DNA from: JAFGGG01 sp964634205
Lineage (GTDB): Bacteria; Spirochaetota; Spirochaetia; SZUA-6; RPPD01
Reading direction: 5' to 3'
Assembly (NCBI GenBank): GCA_964634205.1
Contig: CAZWKE010000010.1
Span: 1-64,000, forward strand
DNA: 64,000 nucleotides
Within the stretch, counting starts at the first letter, position 1; every line of letters begins with the position of its first letter. The notes beneath the pieces were generated by a model. The model worked only from the letters and a program-made list of their open reading frames with translations, was not told where the DNA came from and did not search any database. The translations under genes and the position numbers were made by a program. Below, one piece after another: positions 33,322 to 41,737 of the stretch.

Positions 33322-34677
33322 TTACAGGGGGCGGCCGGATATACCGGTTTTCAAGAATCTTCCCGTACCGGATTCCCCGTGGTAGGTTTTGTCGTCGACG
33401 ATCAGCCTTCCCCCCGAAAAAACCTTTTCCACTTTACCGCCCAGTTTCATACCCTCATACAGTGTGTAGGGTGCGTTTGAATGCTGGCCCGTCCGGGTAA
33501 CCGTCCAGGTATGCCGGGGATTAAAGACGACAAGATCGGCGTCCGCCCCGTTTTGCAGCCTGCCCTTGCGCGGGAAAAGACCGAAAATTTTGGCGGGATT
33601 TTCAGCCGTCAGTCGGACAAAAGTGCCCGGACTGATACGTCCGGTGCCTACCCCATGGTGCCACAGCACTGGTAAAATATTCTCGATTCCCGGCGCTCCG
33701 TAAGGGCTTTCGTCGAACGCATCGTCTCGGTGTTTGTCCTTGGGGGCGTGGTCGCTGCCGATGGTATGAATCACGCCGCCGGAGAGTGCGCGCCAGAGTT
33801 CATCCCGGTCCTGCGCGGTTTTTACGGGGGGACGGATCTTGCCCAAAGGCCCGTATTTTTTCAGTTGTGCCCAACTGAAAACCAGGTAGTGGGGGCAGGT
33901 TTCACTGTAGAAGCGGATACCGTGCCGCCGGGCGAGGGTGAGGGCCTCCAGTGCGTGCCGTGACGAGATATGCGGCAGGTATACGGGACAGTGCATAAGC
34001 CCCCCGATACACAGCACCCGGAAGATTGCCTCCTTGTCCAGCAGCGACGGGCTTGTTTGCAGAAAATGGGCGGCCATGCTTTTGCCCTGTACACGCACCC
34101 GCTCCTCAAGATAATCGATCACCGAACCGTTCTCCGCGTGGACCGAGGCGATTCCTCCGTGTTTTCCGATTATATCCATGCCCAGGGCCAGGGCGTGGTC
34201 GTCGGTCATCATGTTCAGCTTTTTATACGCGGTAAACATCTTAAATGAAGAGACCCCCCGGGCGATCAGCGCGGGAATATCCTCCGCCTGGCCCGGCACG
34301 TCACAGAGCGCGGCATGCAGCCCGAAGTCCAGCGCGGATGTCCGTTCTCCCTGTGCAATCGCCTTCTCCAGTACAGACAGCGGTTTTTGGCCGGCTTTAA
34401 CGGTTATATAATGGATCATGCTTGTGACCCCGCCGAAAGCGGCCGGACGGGCAATCTGCTCGAGGTTGTCCACATACACCGGGTGTGTGTGCGCGTCGAT
34501 CAGGCCGGGCAGAATGAAGCAGCCCGAGGCGTCTACGAATGTTTTGCCCTGTGGCCTTTTGGATGATTTTAGAATATACAGCCTGCCGTTCTTGATCCCG
34601 ACCGCGGCTTCCCGTGTTTTTTCCGGATACACAAGGGTTCCGCCCTGCAGAACGTAGTCATACAGCATTTTTTTCAT
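33322..34677 (-). CDS. Dihydropyrimidinase / D-hydantoinase family amidohydrolase
   Basis: 451 residues. Metal-binding HTHP in IDAHTHP, the carboxylated Lys in SFKMFTAYK, HAENG, ETCPHYL and GSDHAPKDK are intact. The FKMFTAYK segment points to the hydantoinase/dihydropyrimidinase branch rather than dihydroorotase, but the two are close relatives. It would open cyclic ureides such as dihydrouracil or hydantoins. The start codon overlaps the stop of the upstream aminotransferase gene (ATGA), so the pair is coupled. A dihydroorotase role cannot be excluded. Confidence 0.85.
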   Translation of the reverse strand: MKKMLYDYVLQGGTLVYPEKTREAAVGIKNGRLYILKSSKRPQGKTFVDASGCFILPGLIDAHTHPVYVDNLEQIARPAAFGGVTSMIHYITVKAGQKPLSVLEKAIAQGERTSALDFGLHAALCDVPGQAEDIPALIARGVSSFKMFTAYKKLNMMTDDHALALGMDIIGKHGGIASVHAENGSVIDYLEERVRVQGKSMAAHFLQTSPSLLDKEAIFRVLCIGGLMHCPVYLPHISSRHALEALTLARRHGIRFYSETCPHYLVFSWAQLKKYGPLGKIRPPVKTAQDRDELWRALSGGVIHTIGSDHAPKDKHRDDAFDESPYGAPGIENILPVLWHHGVGTGRISPGTFVRLTAENPAKIFGLFPRKGRLQNGADADLVVFNPRHTWTVTRTGQHSNAPYTLYEGMKLGGKVEKVFSGGRLIVDDKTYHGESGTGRFLKTGISGRPL

Positions 34678-35963
34678 TCTTTAATCAAAGCCTCTGCGGT
34701 AGAATAGAGCCGGGAAAAAAAATCTTCCAGAGCAGCGGTATCGAGGTTTGAGTAGGCCACCCTGAGCAGGTTGGGGGAGACCGCCACCGTTCCGATGCCG
34801 TGGCGTTCCAAGAGGAGCCTCCGAATCCGCTCCGCGTCAAGACCGTTACAGTGAAAGGTAAGGAAAAAACCGGAGTTAAAGGGCAGGGGCGAAAGTATAT
34901 CGGTATTTTTTTGTTTCAGTAGTTTCTTTACCGCGACATACCTCTCTTTCAACAGTGAAGAAAACTTCGCCTTGTCTTTATGATACGCGGGATTTTGCAT
35001 GGCATGAATTAACAGGCTCTGGGATACCCGGCAGCAGCTTGATACCGAAGAGCGTATTGCCGCCATGGTTTTTTTCTCCAAAGCGCCGTACTGGTCCGGG
35101 GTAAGGGATCCGGCGCCGTAGGTAAGAAATCCGATCCGCAGTCCCCAACCCAGTTCCTCCTTGGTGGCCCCGTCCAGTTTTACGGCCAGGATGTTATCAT
35201 GCAGACCGGCCAGCAGGCTGAAGAGTGACTGGGTAAAGAGTCGTTTTTCGTAAAAAAGTCCGAAGTACGCGTCATCGATCATCGCCACAATTCGTTTCCC
35301 GCCGTGGGCCAGATCAAGCAGGAGGTCCGCGAGCGCATGAGCTTCTGCGGTAGTAGGCGAATAGCCCGTGGGATTGTGCGGGAAATTTAACAGGATCACT
35401 AGTTTTTCCGCAGCCGTCCCACGGCAAACCGCTTCAAGACCATTCACATTCAGTCCCGTTCCGTCAAACAAGGGGTAGGTCCGGAGTACGGCCTTTCGCC
35501 GCATTTCAAAGATGAGACGGTAGTTGCCCCAGAACAGCTCGGGAAGAATAACGGTATCTCCCTCGTCAGCAAACAGGTCGGCGGCCAGGGACACCCCATG
35601 GGTGATCCCTCCCGTCACTATGGGAAGCGAGGAGGGAACATCCTTTAACAGCGGATTTTTCGCCTGTATCTGTTTTGCCCATGCCTGCCGCAGCTCCGGG
35701 ACCCCGGCCGTCGGCGCGTAGGCGCAGATTTCAGTGTTTGTCAAACCGGGAAGTTGGATCGTTATCTCCGGCAGACACAGCAGATCCTTGTTGCGTTGGG
35801 CTATCCCTACGGTTGCGTTATGGACCGTGGCTTGTTTTAGGGCCTCCACACTCTGGGCCACCACGCCGTTGGGAAAATACAACGCACGCCCCAACTGTGA
35901 AAGCATGAGACGTACGGGAGAGTCTTTTAAAGTTTCCTGTAGTTCCAAAGCAAGCTGATGCAC
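34674..35963 (-). CDS. Class I/II PLP-dependent aminotransferase
   Basis: About 429 residues when started at the GTG at 35963. A longer reading from the TTG at 35999 would use the TTGACA promoter box as coding sequence and is rejected. The GTG is followed by HQLALELQETLKDS. Fold type I motifs: TGGITHGVSLAAD, LLNFPHNPTGYSP (aminotransferase NP motif), DDAYFGL and the PLP lysine in LDGATKEELGWGLRIGF. Substrate unknown; coupling to the hydantoinase suggests handling of the amino acid formed downstream, such as beta-alanine or a carbamoyl-amino-acid product. No Shine-Dalgarno precedes the start. Confidence 0.85.
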   Translation of the reverse strand: MHQLALELQETLKDSPVRLMLSQLGRALYFPNGVVAQSVEALKQATVHNATVGIAQRNKDLLCLPEITIQLPGLTNTEICAYAPTAGVPELRQAWAKQIQAKNPLLKDVPSSLPIVTGGITHGVSLAADLFADEGDTVILPELFWGNYRLIFEMRRKAVLRTYPLFDGTGLNVNGLEAVCRGTAAEKLVILLNFPHNPTGYSPTTAEAHALADLLLDLAHGGKRIVAMIDDAYFGLFYEKRLFTQSLFSLLAGLHDNILAVKLDGATKEELGWGLRIGFLTYGAGSLTPDQYGALEKKTMAAIRSSVSSCCRVSQSLLIHAMQNPAYHKDKAKFSSLLKERYVAVKKLLKQKNTDILSPLPFNSGFFLTFHCNGLDAERIRRLLLERHGIGTVAVSPNLLRVAYSNLDTAALEDFFSRLYSTAEALIKE

Positions 35964-35969
35964 AAAAAA

Positions 35970-35999
35970 ATGATAAACTGCGGTAAGAGCGCTTGTCAA
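35970..35999 (-). promoter_or_regulatory. Promoter of the aminotransferase-hydantoinase genes
   Basis: On the minus strand TTGACA (35999-35994), 18-base spacer, TATCAT (35975-35970). Six bases follow before the GTG at 35963, so transcription should start at or next to the start codon. Its -35 box overlaps that of the divergent pckG promoter. Confidence 0.6.
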
Positions 36000-36021
36000 T
36001 TGTAAAATAAAATTTTATAGT
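35993..36021 (+). promoter_or_regulatory. Promoter of pckG
   Basis: TTGTCA (35993-35998), 17-base spacer, TATAGT (36016-36021). Start near 36028, giving a leader of about 80 bases that contains the inverted repeat at 36048-36075. Confidence 0.6.
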
Positions 36022-36047
36022 AGAAGTTCATCTAAAAATCCGCTTTT

Positions 36048-36075
36048 TTACGGCACAAAAGGCATTGTGCTGTAA
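36048..36075. promoter_or_regulatory. Imperfect palindrome in the pckG leader
   Basis: TTACGGCACAA (36048-36058), six bases, TTGTGCTGTAA (36065-36075): ten of eleven positions match as an inverted repeat. The TTGTG/CACAA core is reminiscent of Rex-type redox-regulator sites, but the arms are inverted relative to a Rex site and no regulator gene is adjacent. It could be an operator or an RNA hairpin. Confidence 0.45.
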
Positions 36076-36110
36076 AAACTGCCGTTTGAAACAGAAAAAG
36101 GAGTACAGGT

Positions 36111-37982
36111 ATGAATATTTTGGAGTCAAGACTGGATAAAAGAAATTATGACGCATTAATATCCATTGGGAATGAACGGGTTTCCTCGTTTATCAGCCGG
36201 GCTGTCGAGATCTGCAATCCGGACACTGTTTGGATCAGCACGGACTCGGCCGAGGATATCGACTATACACGCAAGATGGCATTAGAAACGGGCGAGGAAA
36301 AAGCCCTGGATATAAAGGGGCATACCATCCATTTTGACGGGTTCAGCGATCAGGGGCGAGACCGCGCGGCCACCAAGTATCTTGTGCCTGAAAATGAGAC
36401 CTTAAGCAAGGCGTTGAACCAGATTGACAGGGAGCAGGGACTGGCGGAAGTTACCGGACTGCTCAAAGATTCAATGAAGGGGCGCATTATGATCGTCCGT
36501 TTCATGGCGCTGGGCCCGGTAAACTCCAAATTCAGTATCCCGTGCCTGGAATGTACGGATTCCTTTTATGTCTCCCACAGCTTAAACCTCTTGTACCGTC
36601 CGGGATACGAGGAGTTCAAGCGTCTCGGCAAGGACGGGGATTTCTTTGCCATCCTGCATTCCAGCGGGAACCTGGATGAGCGCATGGTAAGCGCCGAACC
36701 GGACAAACGCCGGATCTACATCGATTACACCAAGGATTCGGTGTATGTGGCAAACACCCAGTACGCGGGTAATACGGTGGGCCTCAAGAAGCTCGCGCTT
36801 CGCCTCAGTATCCGCAAGGCGGATCGGGAAGGCTGGCTGGCTGAGCATATGTTTCTGATGGGAGTTCTGGGAAAGAACGGGCGCAAGACCTATCTTGCGG
36901 GCGCGTTTCCCAGTGCCTGCGGTAAGACCTCAACCGCCATGCTCCCCGGGGAGAAGATAGTCGGTGACGATATTGCCTATTTCCGTGAGATAAACGGGCG
37001 CTGTATGGCGGTGAACGCCGAAGCCGGTATCTTCGGTATAATCCAGAACGTGAATGAAGACGATGATCCCCTGATTTGGGACGTCCTGCATAAACCGGGA
37101 GAGGTCATCTTTTCGAATATTTTGGTTTCTTCAGGCAAACCGTACTGGTTGGGAATGGGAGTAGAGCCGCCGGAGACAGGAGAAAACTTTTCCGGCCAGT
37201 GGCGGAAGGGAAAGAAGGATGCCAAGGGTGCGGAGATTCCCTGTGCGCATAAAAATGCCCGCTACGCGGTGGATCTCACGGCGTTGGCCAACTGTGACAC
37301 CGAACTCAACAATCCGAACGGGGTGGAGTTATCCGGTGTGGTATACGGCGGACGCGACGCCAAGGCCTATTTCCCGGTGCAGCAGAGCATGAGTTGGGAA
37401 CATGGTATTATCGCCTACGGCGCGTCATTGGAAACCGAGACCACCTTTGCCACCATCGGCAAGGAAGGGGTGCCGGAAATCAACCTGATGAGTATCCAGG
37501 ATTTTGTCGCCATCCCACTCGGTAAATATGTGGAAAACAACCTGCAGTTCGGCAAAAAACTCAAGAATCCGCCGTTGGTGTTCGGGGTGAATTATTTCTT
37601 ACGCGACAAACAGGGAAAGTTCCTTAACGGGATCAGGGACAAGCACGTATGGGTAAAATGGATGGAGCTTCGTATCCATGGTGAGGCGAAAGCTTTGGTG
37701 GCACCTACGGGCCTAATCCCGGAATATGAGGTACTCGTACCGCTGTTCAAGCAGTTGGTAGGGAAAGACTATGCCAAAGAGGATTATATTGCCCAGTTTA
37801 CCCTGCGTGTACCGGAGAATATCGCCAAGATCGACCGTGTCATCGAGTACCATCGAACCAAGGTTGAGAGATCACCCGAAGTACTGTTTACCGTACTGGC
37901 GGCACAAAAGGCGCGGCTGGAAGAGGCCCGGGCAAAACACGGTGATTATATCTCGCCGGAGCTTTTCCCGCGAGAAGGCTGA
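36111..37982 (+). CDS. pckG: Phosphoenolpyruvate carboxykinase (GTP)
   Basis: Interconverts oxaloacetate and phosphoenolpyruvate with GTP/GDP; in fermentative spirochaetes it may work toward oxaloacetate. 623 residues, typical of the GTP form and longer than the ATP form. The kinase-1a loop GAFPSACGKTSTAML contains the reactive Cys270 of this family and the GKT at 271-273. GDDIAYF holds metal ligands and MGVEPPE lies in the substrate region. AAAAAGGAG precedes the ATG. The product feeds from, or to, the malic enzyme encoded at 54313. The accBCDA operon starts about 90 bases downstream. Confidence 0.97.
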   Translation: MNILESRLDKRNYDALISIGNERVSSFISRAVEICNPDTVWISTDSAEDIDYTRKMALETGEEKALDIKGHTIHFDGFSDQGRDRAATKYLVPENETLSKALNQIDREQGLAEVTGLLKDSMKGRIMIVRFMALGPVNSKFSIPCLECTDSFYVSHSLNLLYRPGYEEFKRLGKDGDFFAILHSSGNLDERMVSAEPDKRRIYIDYTKDSVYVANTQYAGNTVGLKKLALRLSIRKADREGWLAEHMFLMGVLGKNGRKTYLAGAFPSACGKTSTAMLPGEKIVGDDIAYFREINGRCMAVNAEAGIFGIIQNVNEDDDPLIWDVLHKPGEVIFSNILVSSGKPYWLGMGVEPPETGENFSGQWRKGKKDAKGAEIPCAHKNARYAVDLTALANCDTELNNPNGVELSGVVYGGRDAKAYFPVQQSMSWEHGIIAYGASLETETTFATIGKEGVPEINLMSIQDFVAIPLGKYVENNLQFGKKLKNPPLVFGVNYFLRDKQGKFLNGIRDKHVWVKWMELRIHGEAKALVAPTGLIPEYEVLVPLFKQLVGKDYAKEDYIAQFTLRVPENIAKIDRVIEYHRTKVERSPEVLFTVLAAQKARLEEARAKHGDYISPELFPREG

Positions 37983-38075
37983 TATTGACATTACGAACTG
38001 TTCTGTGTTACGTTCACAAGGCGTTTTTCAATAGATTTTATGTGACGGAGCTGACTGTAAACACAGGAGGAGAAG

Positions 38076-38549
38076 GTGGAAACCAAAGAAATATTTGATT
38101 TATTTGAGAAATTTGAAAAAAGCTCGCTCAATGAAATATGTATAAAGCAGGGTGACACCGAGGTTCTGCTGAAAAAAGGGGGGGGGTCCGCTCCGGTAAT
38201 GCAGGTACAACCGCCGCTCCAGATGCCGGTACAAATGCCGCCGCAATACCATGCCCCGACTCCCGGTGTACAGGAAACACCCGGGCAGGTGCCGCACAAG
38301 CAGGATGATACTGAGATCATCAGCTCACCAATGGTGGGTACTTTTTACCGTGCCCCGGCTCCGGACGCACCGCCGTTTGTCGATCCCGGAACTAAGGTCA
38401 AAAACGGGGATACATTATGTATTCTGGAGGCCATGAAACTGATGAATGAGCTTGAGGTTGAATTTGACTGCGAAGTGGTGAATATTCTGGTGGAAAACGG
38501 CAAAATGGTGGAGTTTGGGACGCCCCTTTTTGAGGTACGGAGGATATGA
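38076..38549 (+). CDS. accB: Biotin carboxyl carrier protein of acetyl-CoA carboxylase
   Basis: 157 residues. The C-terminal 80 residues form the biotinyl domain, with Lys121 in EAMKLMNE as the biotinylation site. A Pro/Gln-rich linker (residues 40-75) joins it to an N-terminal helical region. Start GTG at 38076 has GGAGGAG upstream. TTGACA at 37985-37990 is a good -35 candidate, but the -10 partner (TTACGT, 38008-38013) is weak. First gene of accB-accC-accD-accA, each overlapping the next, which suggests equimolar expression for malonyl-CoA synthesis. Confidence 0.95.
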   Translation: METKEIFDLFEKFEKSSLNEICIKQGDTEVLLKKGGGSAPVMQVQPPLQMPVQMPPQYHAPTPGVQETPGQVPHKQDDTEIISSPMVGTFYRAPAPDAPPFVDPGTKVKNGDTLCILEAMKLMNELEVEFDCEVVNILVENGKMVEFGTPLFEVRRI

Positions 38550-39871
38550 TAAAAAAGCTTCTTATTGCAAACAGAGGTGAGATTGCAGTAAGAATAATCC
38601 GCACGTGCAAGGAACTGGGTATAGCAACCGTGGTTGCCTATTCACAGGCGGATAAGAATTCTCTTGCCCTGCGTCTGGCCGACGAATCCGTCTGTATCGG
38701 CCCGCCCAGCTCCAAAGAGAGTTATCTGCATTCACGGAACATTATTACCGCGGCTATTCTGCAGCAATGTGATGCCGTTCACCCGGGTGTAGGGTTTCTG
38801 GCGGAAAATCCCGCCTTTGCGCGCGAGGTTGAAGAGGCGGAGCTTATTTTCATAGGACCCGATTCCAAAGTAATTGAACTGTTGGGTGACAAGGTAAAGG
38901 CCAAGCAAACCGCCATTAAGAATAAAATACCGGTCATTCCCGGGACGGAAGAGCCCGTGGAGACGACCGAACAGGCGGAAGAGGCCGCCGGTCACATCGG
39001 ATTTCCCATTATCATCAAAGCCGCGGCGGGAGGCGGCGGTAAGGGAATGCGCATTGTGCGGGATAGTAAAGAACTGAAAAGTATCCTAAAGATTGCGTCA
39101 CATGAAGCGGAAACCGCTTTTTCCGACGGCAGGGTATATTTGGAGAAATACCTGGAAAATCCCCGGCATGTGGAGGTGCAGATCCTTTCGGACGGTCGTG
39201 GGAATGTCATTCACCTGGGTGAGCGAGATTGTTCGGTACAGCAGAATCATCAAAAACTCATCGAAGAAAGCCCCTCACCGGGCGTGACCCCGGAGATGCG
39301 CAAGCAGATGGGAGAGGATGCCATCCGCCTGTTTAAAAACCTCAATTATAAAGGTGCGGGCACGATTGAATTTCTGGTACAGGACGGCAAATATTATTTT
39401 ATGGAAGTGAACGCCCGTGTTCAGGTTGAGCATCCGGTGAGTGAGTATATCTCAGGCGTTGATATAATAAAGGAACAAATTTTAACCTGTAGCGGTGAGA
39501 AACTTACCCTTACGCAGGACGACATTACATTAAACGGGTACGCGGTGGAATGCCGGATAAACGCCAAAACACCGGGTACGGTAACCCTTTATCTGCCTTC
39601 CGGCGGATTCAACGTCAGGGTAGACAGTTACCTGTATTCCGGCTGTGAGGTCTCGCCGTTTTATGATGCTTTGCTGGCCAAGGTGATTGTTTTTGCAGCC
39701 AGTCGCAAGGAAGGCATTACCCGGATGCAGCGTGCGCTTGATGAGTTTATTTTAGAGGGAGTGGATACCAATATCGAGATGCAAAAGACCATTCTTGCGC
39801 ATCCCCGCTTTAGAGGGGGCGATTTCGGCACGGATGTTCTCTCGCATATACTTCAGGAGGATAAGAATTGA
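38546..39871 (+). CDS. accC: Biotin carboxylase subunit of acetyl-CoA carboxylase
   Basis: 441 residues. Carboxylates biotin on AccB with ATP and bicarbonate. ATP-grasp enzyme with KLLIANRGEIAVRIIR at the N-terminus, the glycine-rich loop AAAGGGGKGMR, HVEVQILSD, ERDCSVQQNHQKLIEESPSP and EVNARVQVEHPVSE, all well conserved. The C-terminal domain carries the biotin-carboxylase terminal fold. The start overlaps the accB stop in ATGA. Confidence 0.97.
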   Translation: MIKKLLIANRGEIAVRIIRTCKELGIATVVAYSQADKNSLALRLADESVCIGPPSSKESYLHSRNIITAAILQQCDAVHPGVGFLAENPAFAREVEEAELIFIGPDSKVIELLGDKVKAKQTAIKNKIPVIPGTEEPVETTEQAEEAAGHIGFPIIIKAAAGGGGKGMRIVRDSKELKSILKIASHEAETAFSDGRVYLEKYLENPRHVEVQILSDGRGNVIHLGERDCSVQQNHQKLIEESPSPGVTPEMRKQMGEDAIRLFKNLNYKGAGTIEFLVQDGKYYFMEVNARVQVEHPVSEYISGVDIIKEQILTCSGEKLTLTQDDITLNGYAVECRINAKTPGTVTLYLPSGGFNVRVDSYLYSGCEVSPFYDALLAKVIVFAASRKEGITRMQRALDEFILEGVDTNIEMQKTILAHPRFRGGDFGTDVLSHILQEDKN

Positions 39872-40758
39872 GCCGCTTTACACGCAGGATCAGAACCTGG
39901 ATGAACAGGATCCTTACCCGTCGGGTATTGATTACCCATCGCATCAAGGATGGGGATGAACGCCTTTTTGTCGCCAGGAAAAATGAATGTCCTGCCTGTC
40001 ACAAACACCTTTCACCGGATGAACTGGAATCCTCACTTTTTGTCTGCCCGGCCTGCGACCATCATTTCAGACTCAGTCCGTGGGAAAGAATCAAGTTTAC
40101 CGCGGACGGCGGAGTATTCCACGAGTTCTGTTCCGACATTGAAAGTTTTAATCCGCTTGGATTCCCTGATTATGAACAAAAACTGGCAAGCAGCAAAAAG
40201 AAATCCGGACTGAATGAGGCGATTGTCACCGGACTCTGCCGGATTGAGGGGAATGATGTGGTCCTCGGGATTATGGCTTTTCAGTTTATGGGCGGCAGTA
40301 TGGGTTCGGCCGTAGGAGAAAAGGTCACCCGTGCCATGCTTATGGGCGCCCGGAAAAAAATTCCGGTGATTATATTTACCGCTTCGGGCGGTGCCAGAAT
40401 GCAGGAGGGTATTCTCTCATTAATGCAGATGGCCAAAACCTCGGCGGCGGCCGCGGTGCTTGAAGAAAGCAAGGTTCCCTTTTTTATCGTGCTTACCGAC
40501 CCCACATCCGGGGGCGTAACCGCTTCTTATGCCATGCTCGGTGATGTCATTTTGGCGGAACCGGCGGCGTTGGTGGGGTTCGCCGGACGCAGGGTAATTG
40601 AGGGTACCATCAGGCAGAAGCTGCCGGAAAACTTTCAGATGGCCGAGTTCCAGCAGGAAAAAGGTTTTGTGGACACGATTGTGCACAGAAAAGAGCTGAG
40701 AAAAACGCTCGGAATTCTGATTAAAACTCATACGAACATAAAAAAGGCATGGCGATGA
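39868..40758 (+). CDS. accD: Acetyl-CoA carboxylase carboxyltransferase beta subunit
   Basis: 296 residues. The N-terminal zinc ribbon is complete: CPACHKH and CPACDHH give four cysteines. The crotonase-like core has MGGSMGSAVGEK, FTASGGARMQEG and DPTSGGVTASYAMLGD, the acetyl-CoA site. With AccA it transfers CO2 from biotin to acetyl-CoA. The start is TTG at 39868, overlapping the accC stop, with CAGGAGG seven bases upstream. It overlaps accA by ten bases. Confidence 0.96.
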   Translation: MSRFTRRIRTWMNRILTRRVLITHRIKDGDERLFVARKNECPACHKHLSPDELESSLFVCPACDHHFRLSPWERIKFTADGGVFHEFCSDIESFNPLGFPDYEQKLASSKKKSGLNEAIVTGLCRIEGNDVVLGIMAFQFMGGSMGSAVGEKVTRAMLMGARKKIPVIIFTASGGARMQEGILSLMQMAKTSAAAAVLEESKVPFFIVLTDPTSGGVTASYAMLGDVILAEPAALVGFAGRRVIEGTIRQKLPENFQMAEFQQEKGFVDTIVHRKELRKTLGILIKTHTNIKKAWR

Positions 40759-41726
40759 CGAAGAAGGAAGTTTTAAAACGCTTGGCAGAGCTACAGGGTC
40801 TGGCCGAAAAGCATAATCTTGATATTACCGAAGAAATAAAACAGTTGGAAGCCAAGCTTTCAAATGGAAAAAGTTCGCTGGATGCGGCGTGGAAAAAGGT
40901 GGAACTGGCCAGGCAAACGGACCGCCCCACAACCCTGGATTACATTGATATGATCTTTGATGAGTTTATCGAACTCCACGGGGACCGCTTTTTTTCCGAT
41001 GATCCGGCCATGGTCGGGGGTATCGGACTACTGAACGGAAAGCCGGTTACCATTATCGGGCAGCAAAGGGGCAGAAATCTGAAAGAAAACCTGCTGCGCA
41101 ACGCGGGGATGGCGCTGCCGGACGGATACCGGAAAGCCCTGCGCCTGGTAAAACAGGCGCAGAAGTTCGGCAGGCCGGTGGTCTCGTTTGTTGATACCCA
41201 GGGGGCGTATCCCGGCGTCGCGTCAGAAGAACGGGGTATCGGCGAGGCTATTGCCCATAATCTGAAGGAGTTCTTCGGCATCAAGGTCCCGATTGTGGTG
41301 ATTCTTATAGGACAGGGCGGCTCGGGCGGTGCTCTGGGGATCGGCATCGGGGATGTGGTGTTTATGCTGGAGAACGCCATTTATTCGGTTATTTCGCCCG
41401 AGGGCTGCGCTTCTATTCTGCTGCGGGATTCTTCAAAGGCCAAATACGCGGCCTCAATTATGAAACTGACGGCACGGGATCTTCTGCAGTTTGACGTAAT
41501 CGATACCATTATTTCCGAACCACCGGGTGGTGCTCACCTGAACCCGGAAGTAACCGCAGCTAAAATCAAACTTGAGTTGGTAAAGGTTTTGGGAAAGCTC
41601 GCCACCAAGGCACCGGAACAACTGTTAAAGCTGCGTTATGAAAAATACCGGGCCATGGGGGTGTTTATTGAAAAATCCTCAAAGAAAAAAGTGGGATTTT
41701 TTAAACGGCTGCTTAAAAAACAGTAA
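40749..41726 (+). CDS. accA: Acetyl-CoA carboxylase carboxyltransferase alpha subunit
   Basis: 325 residues, typical of AccA. ELHGDRFFSDDPAMVGGIG, GQQRGRN, FVDTQGAYPGVASEERG and GQGGSGGALGIGIGD are the conserved substrate-binding segments. The last 20 residues are Lys-rich (SSKKKVGFFKRLLKKQ), unlike the usual C-terminus. It ends the acc operon and converges on the alpha-oxoamine synthase gene with only 11 bases between their stops and no terminator. Confidence 0.96.
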   Translation: MAMTKKEVLKRLAELQGLAEKHNLDITEEIKQLEAKLSNGKSSLDAAWKKVELARQTDRPTTLDYIDMIFDEFIELHGDRFFSDDPAMVGGIGLLNGKPVTIIGQQRGRNLKENLLRNAGMALPDGYRKALRLVKQAQKFGRPVVSFVDTQGAYPGVASEERGIGEAIAHNLKEFFGIKVPIVVILIGQGGSGGALGIGIGDVVFMLENAIYSVISPEGCASILLRDSSKAKYAASIMKLTARDLLQFDVIDTIISEPPGGAHLNPEVTAAKIKLELVKVLGKLATKAPEQLLKLRYEKYRAMGVFIEKSSKKKVGFFKRLLKKQ

Positions 41727-41737
41727 TCCCCCCGCTC

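Noticed and set aside
35964..35999. TTG at 35999 as the start of the aminotransferase
   Set aside because: The bases form a TTGACA-18-TATCAT promoter, and the GTG at 35963 gives the expected N-terminus.
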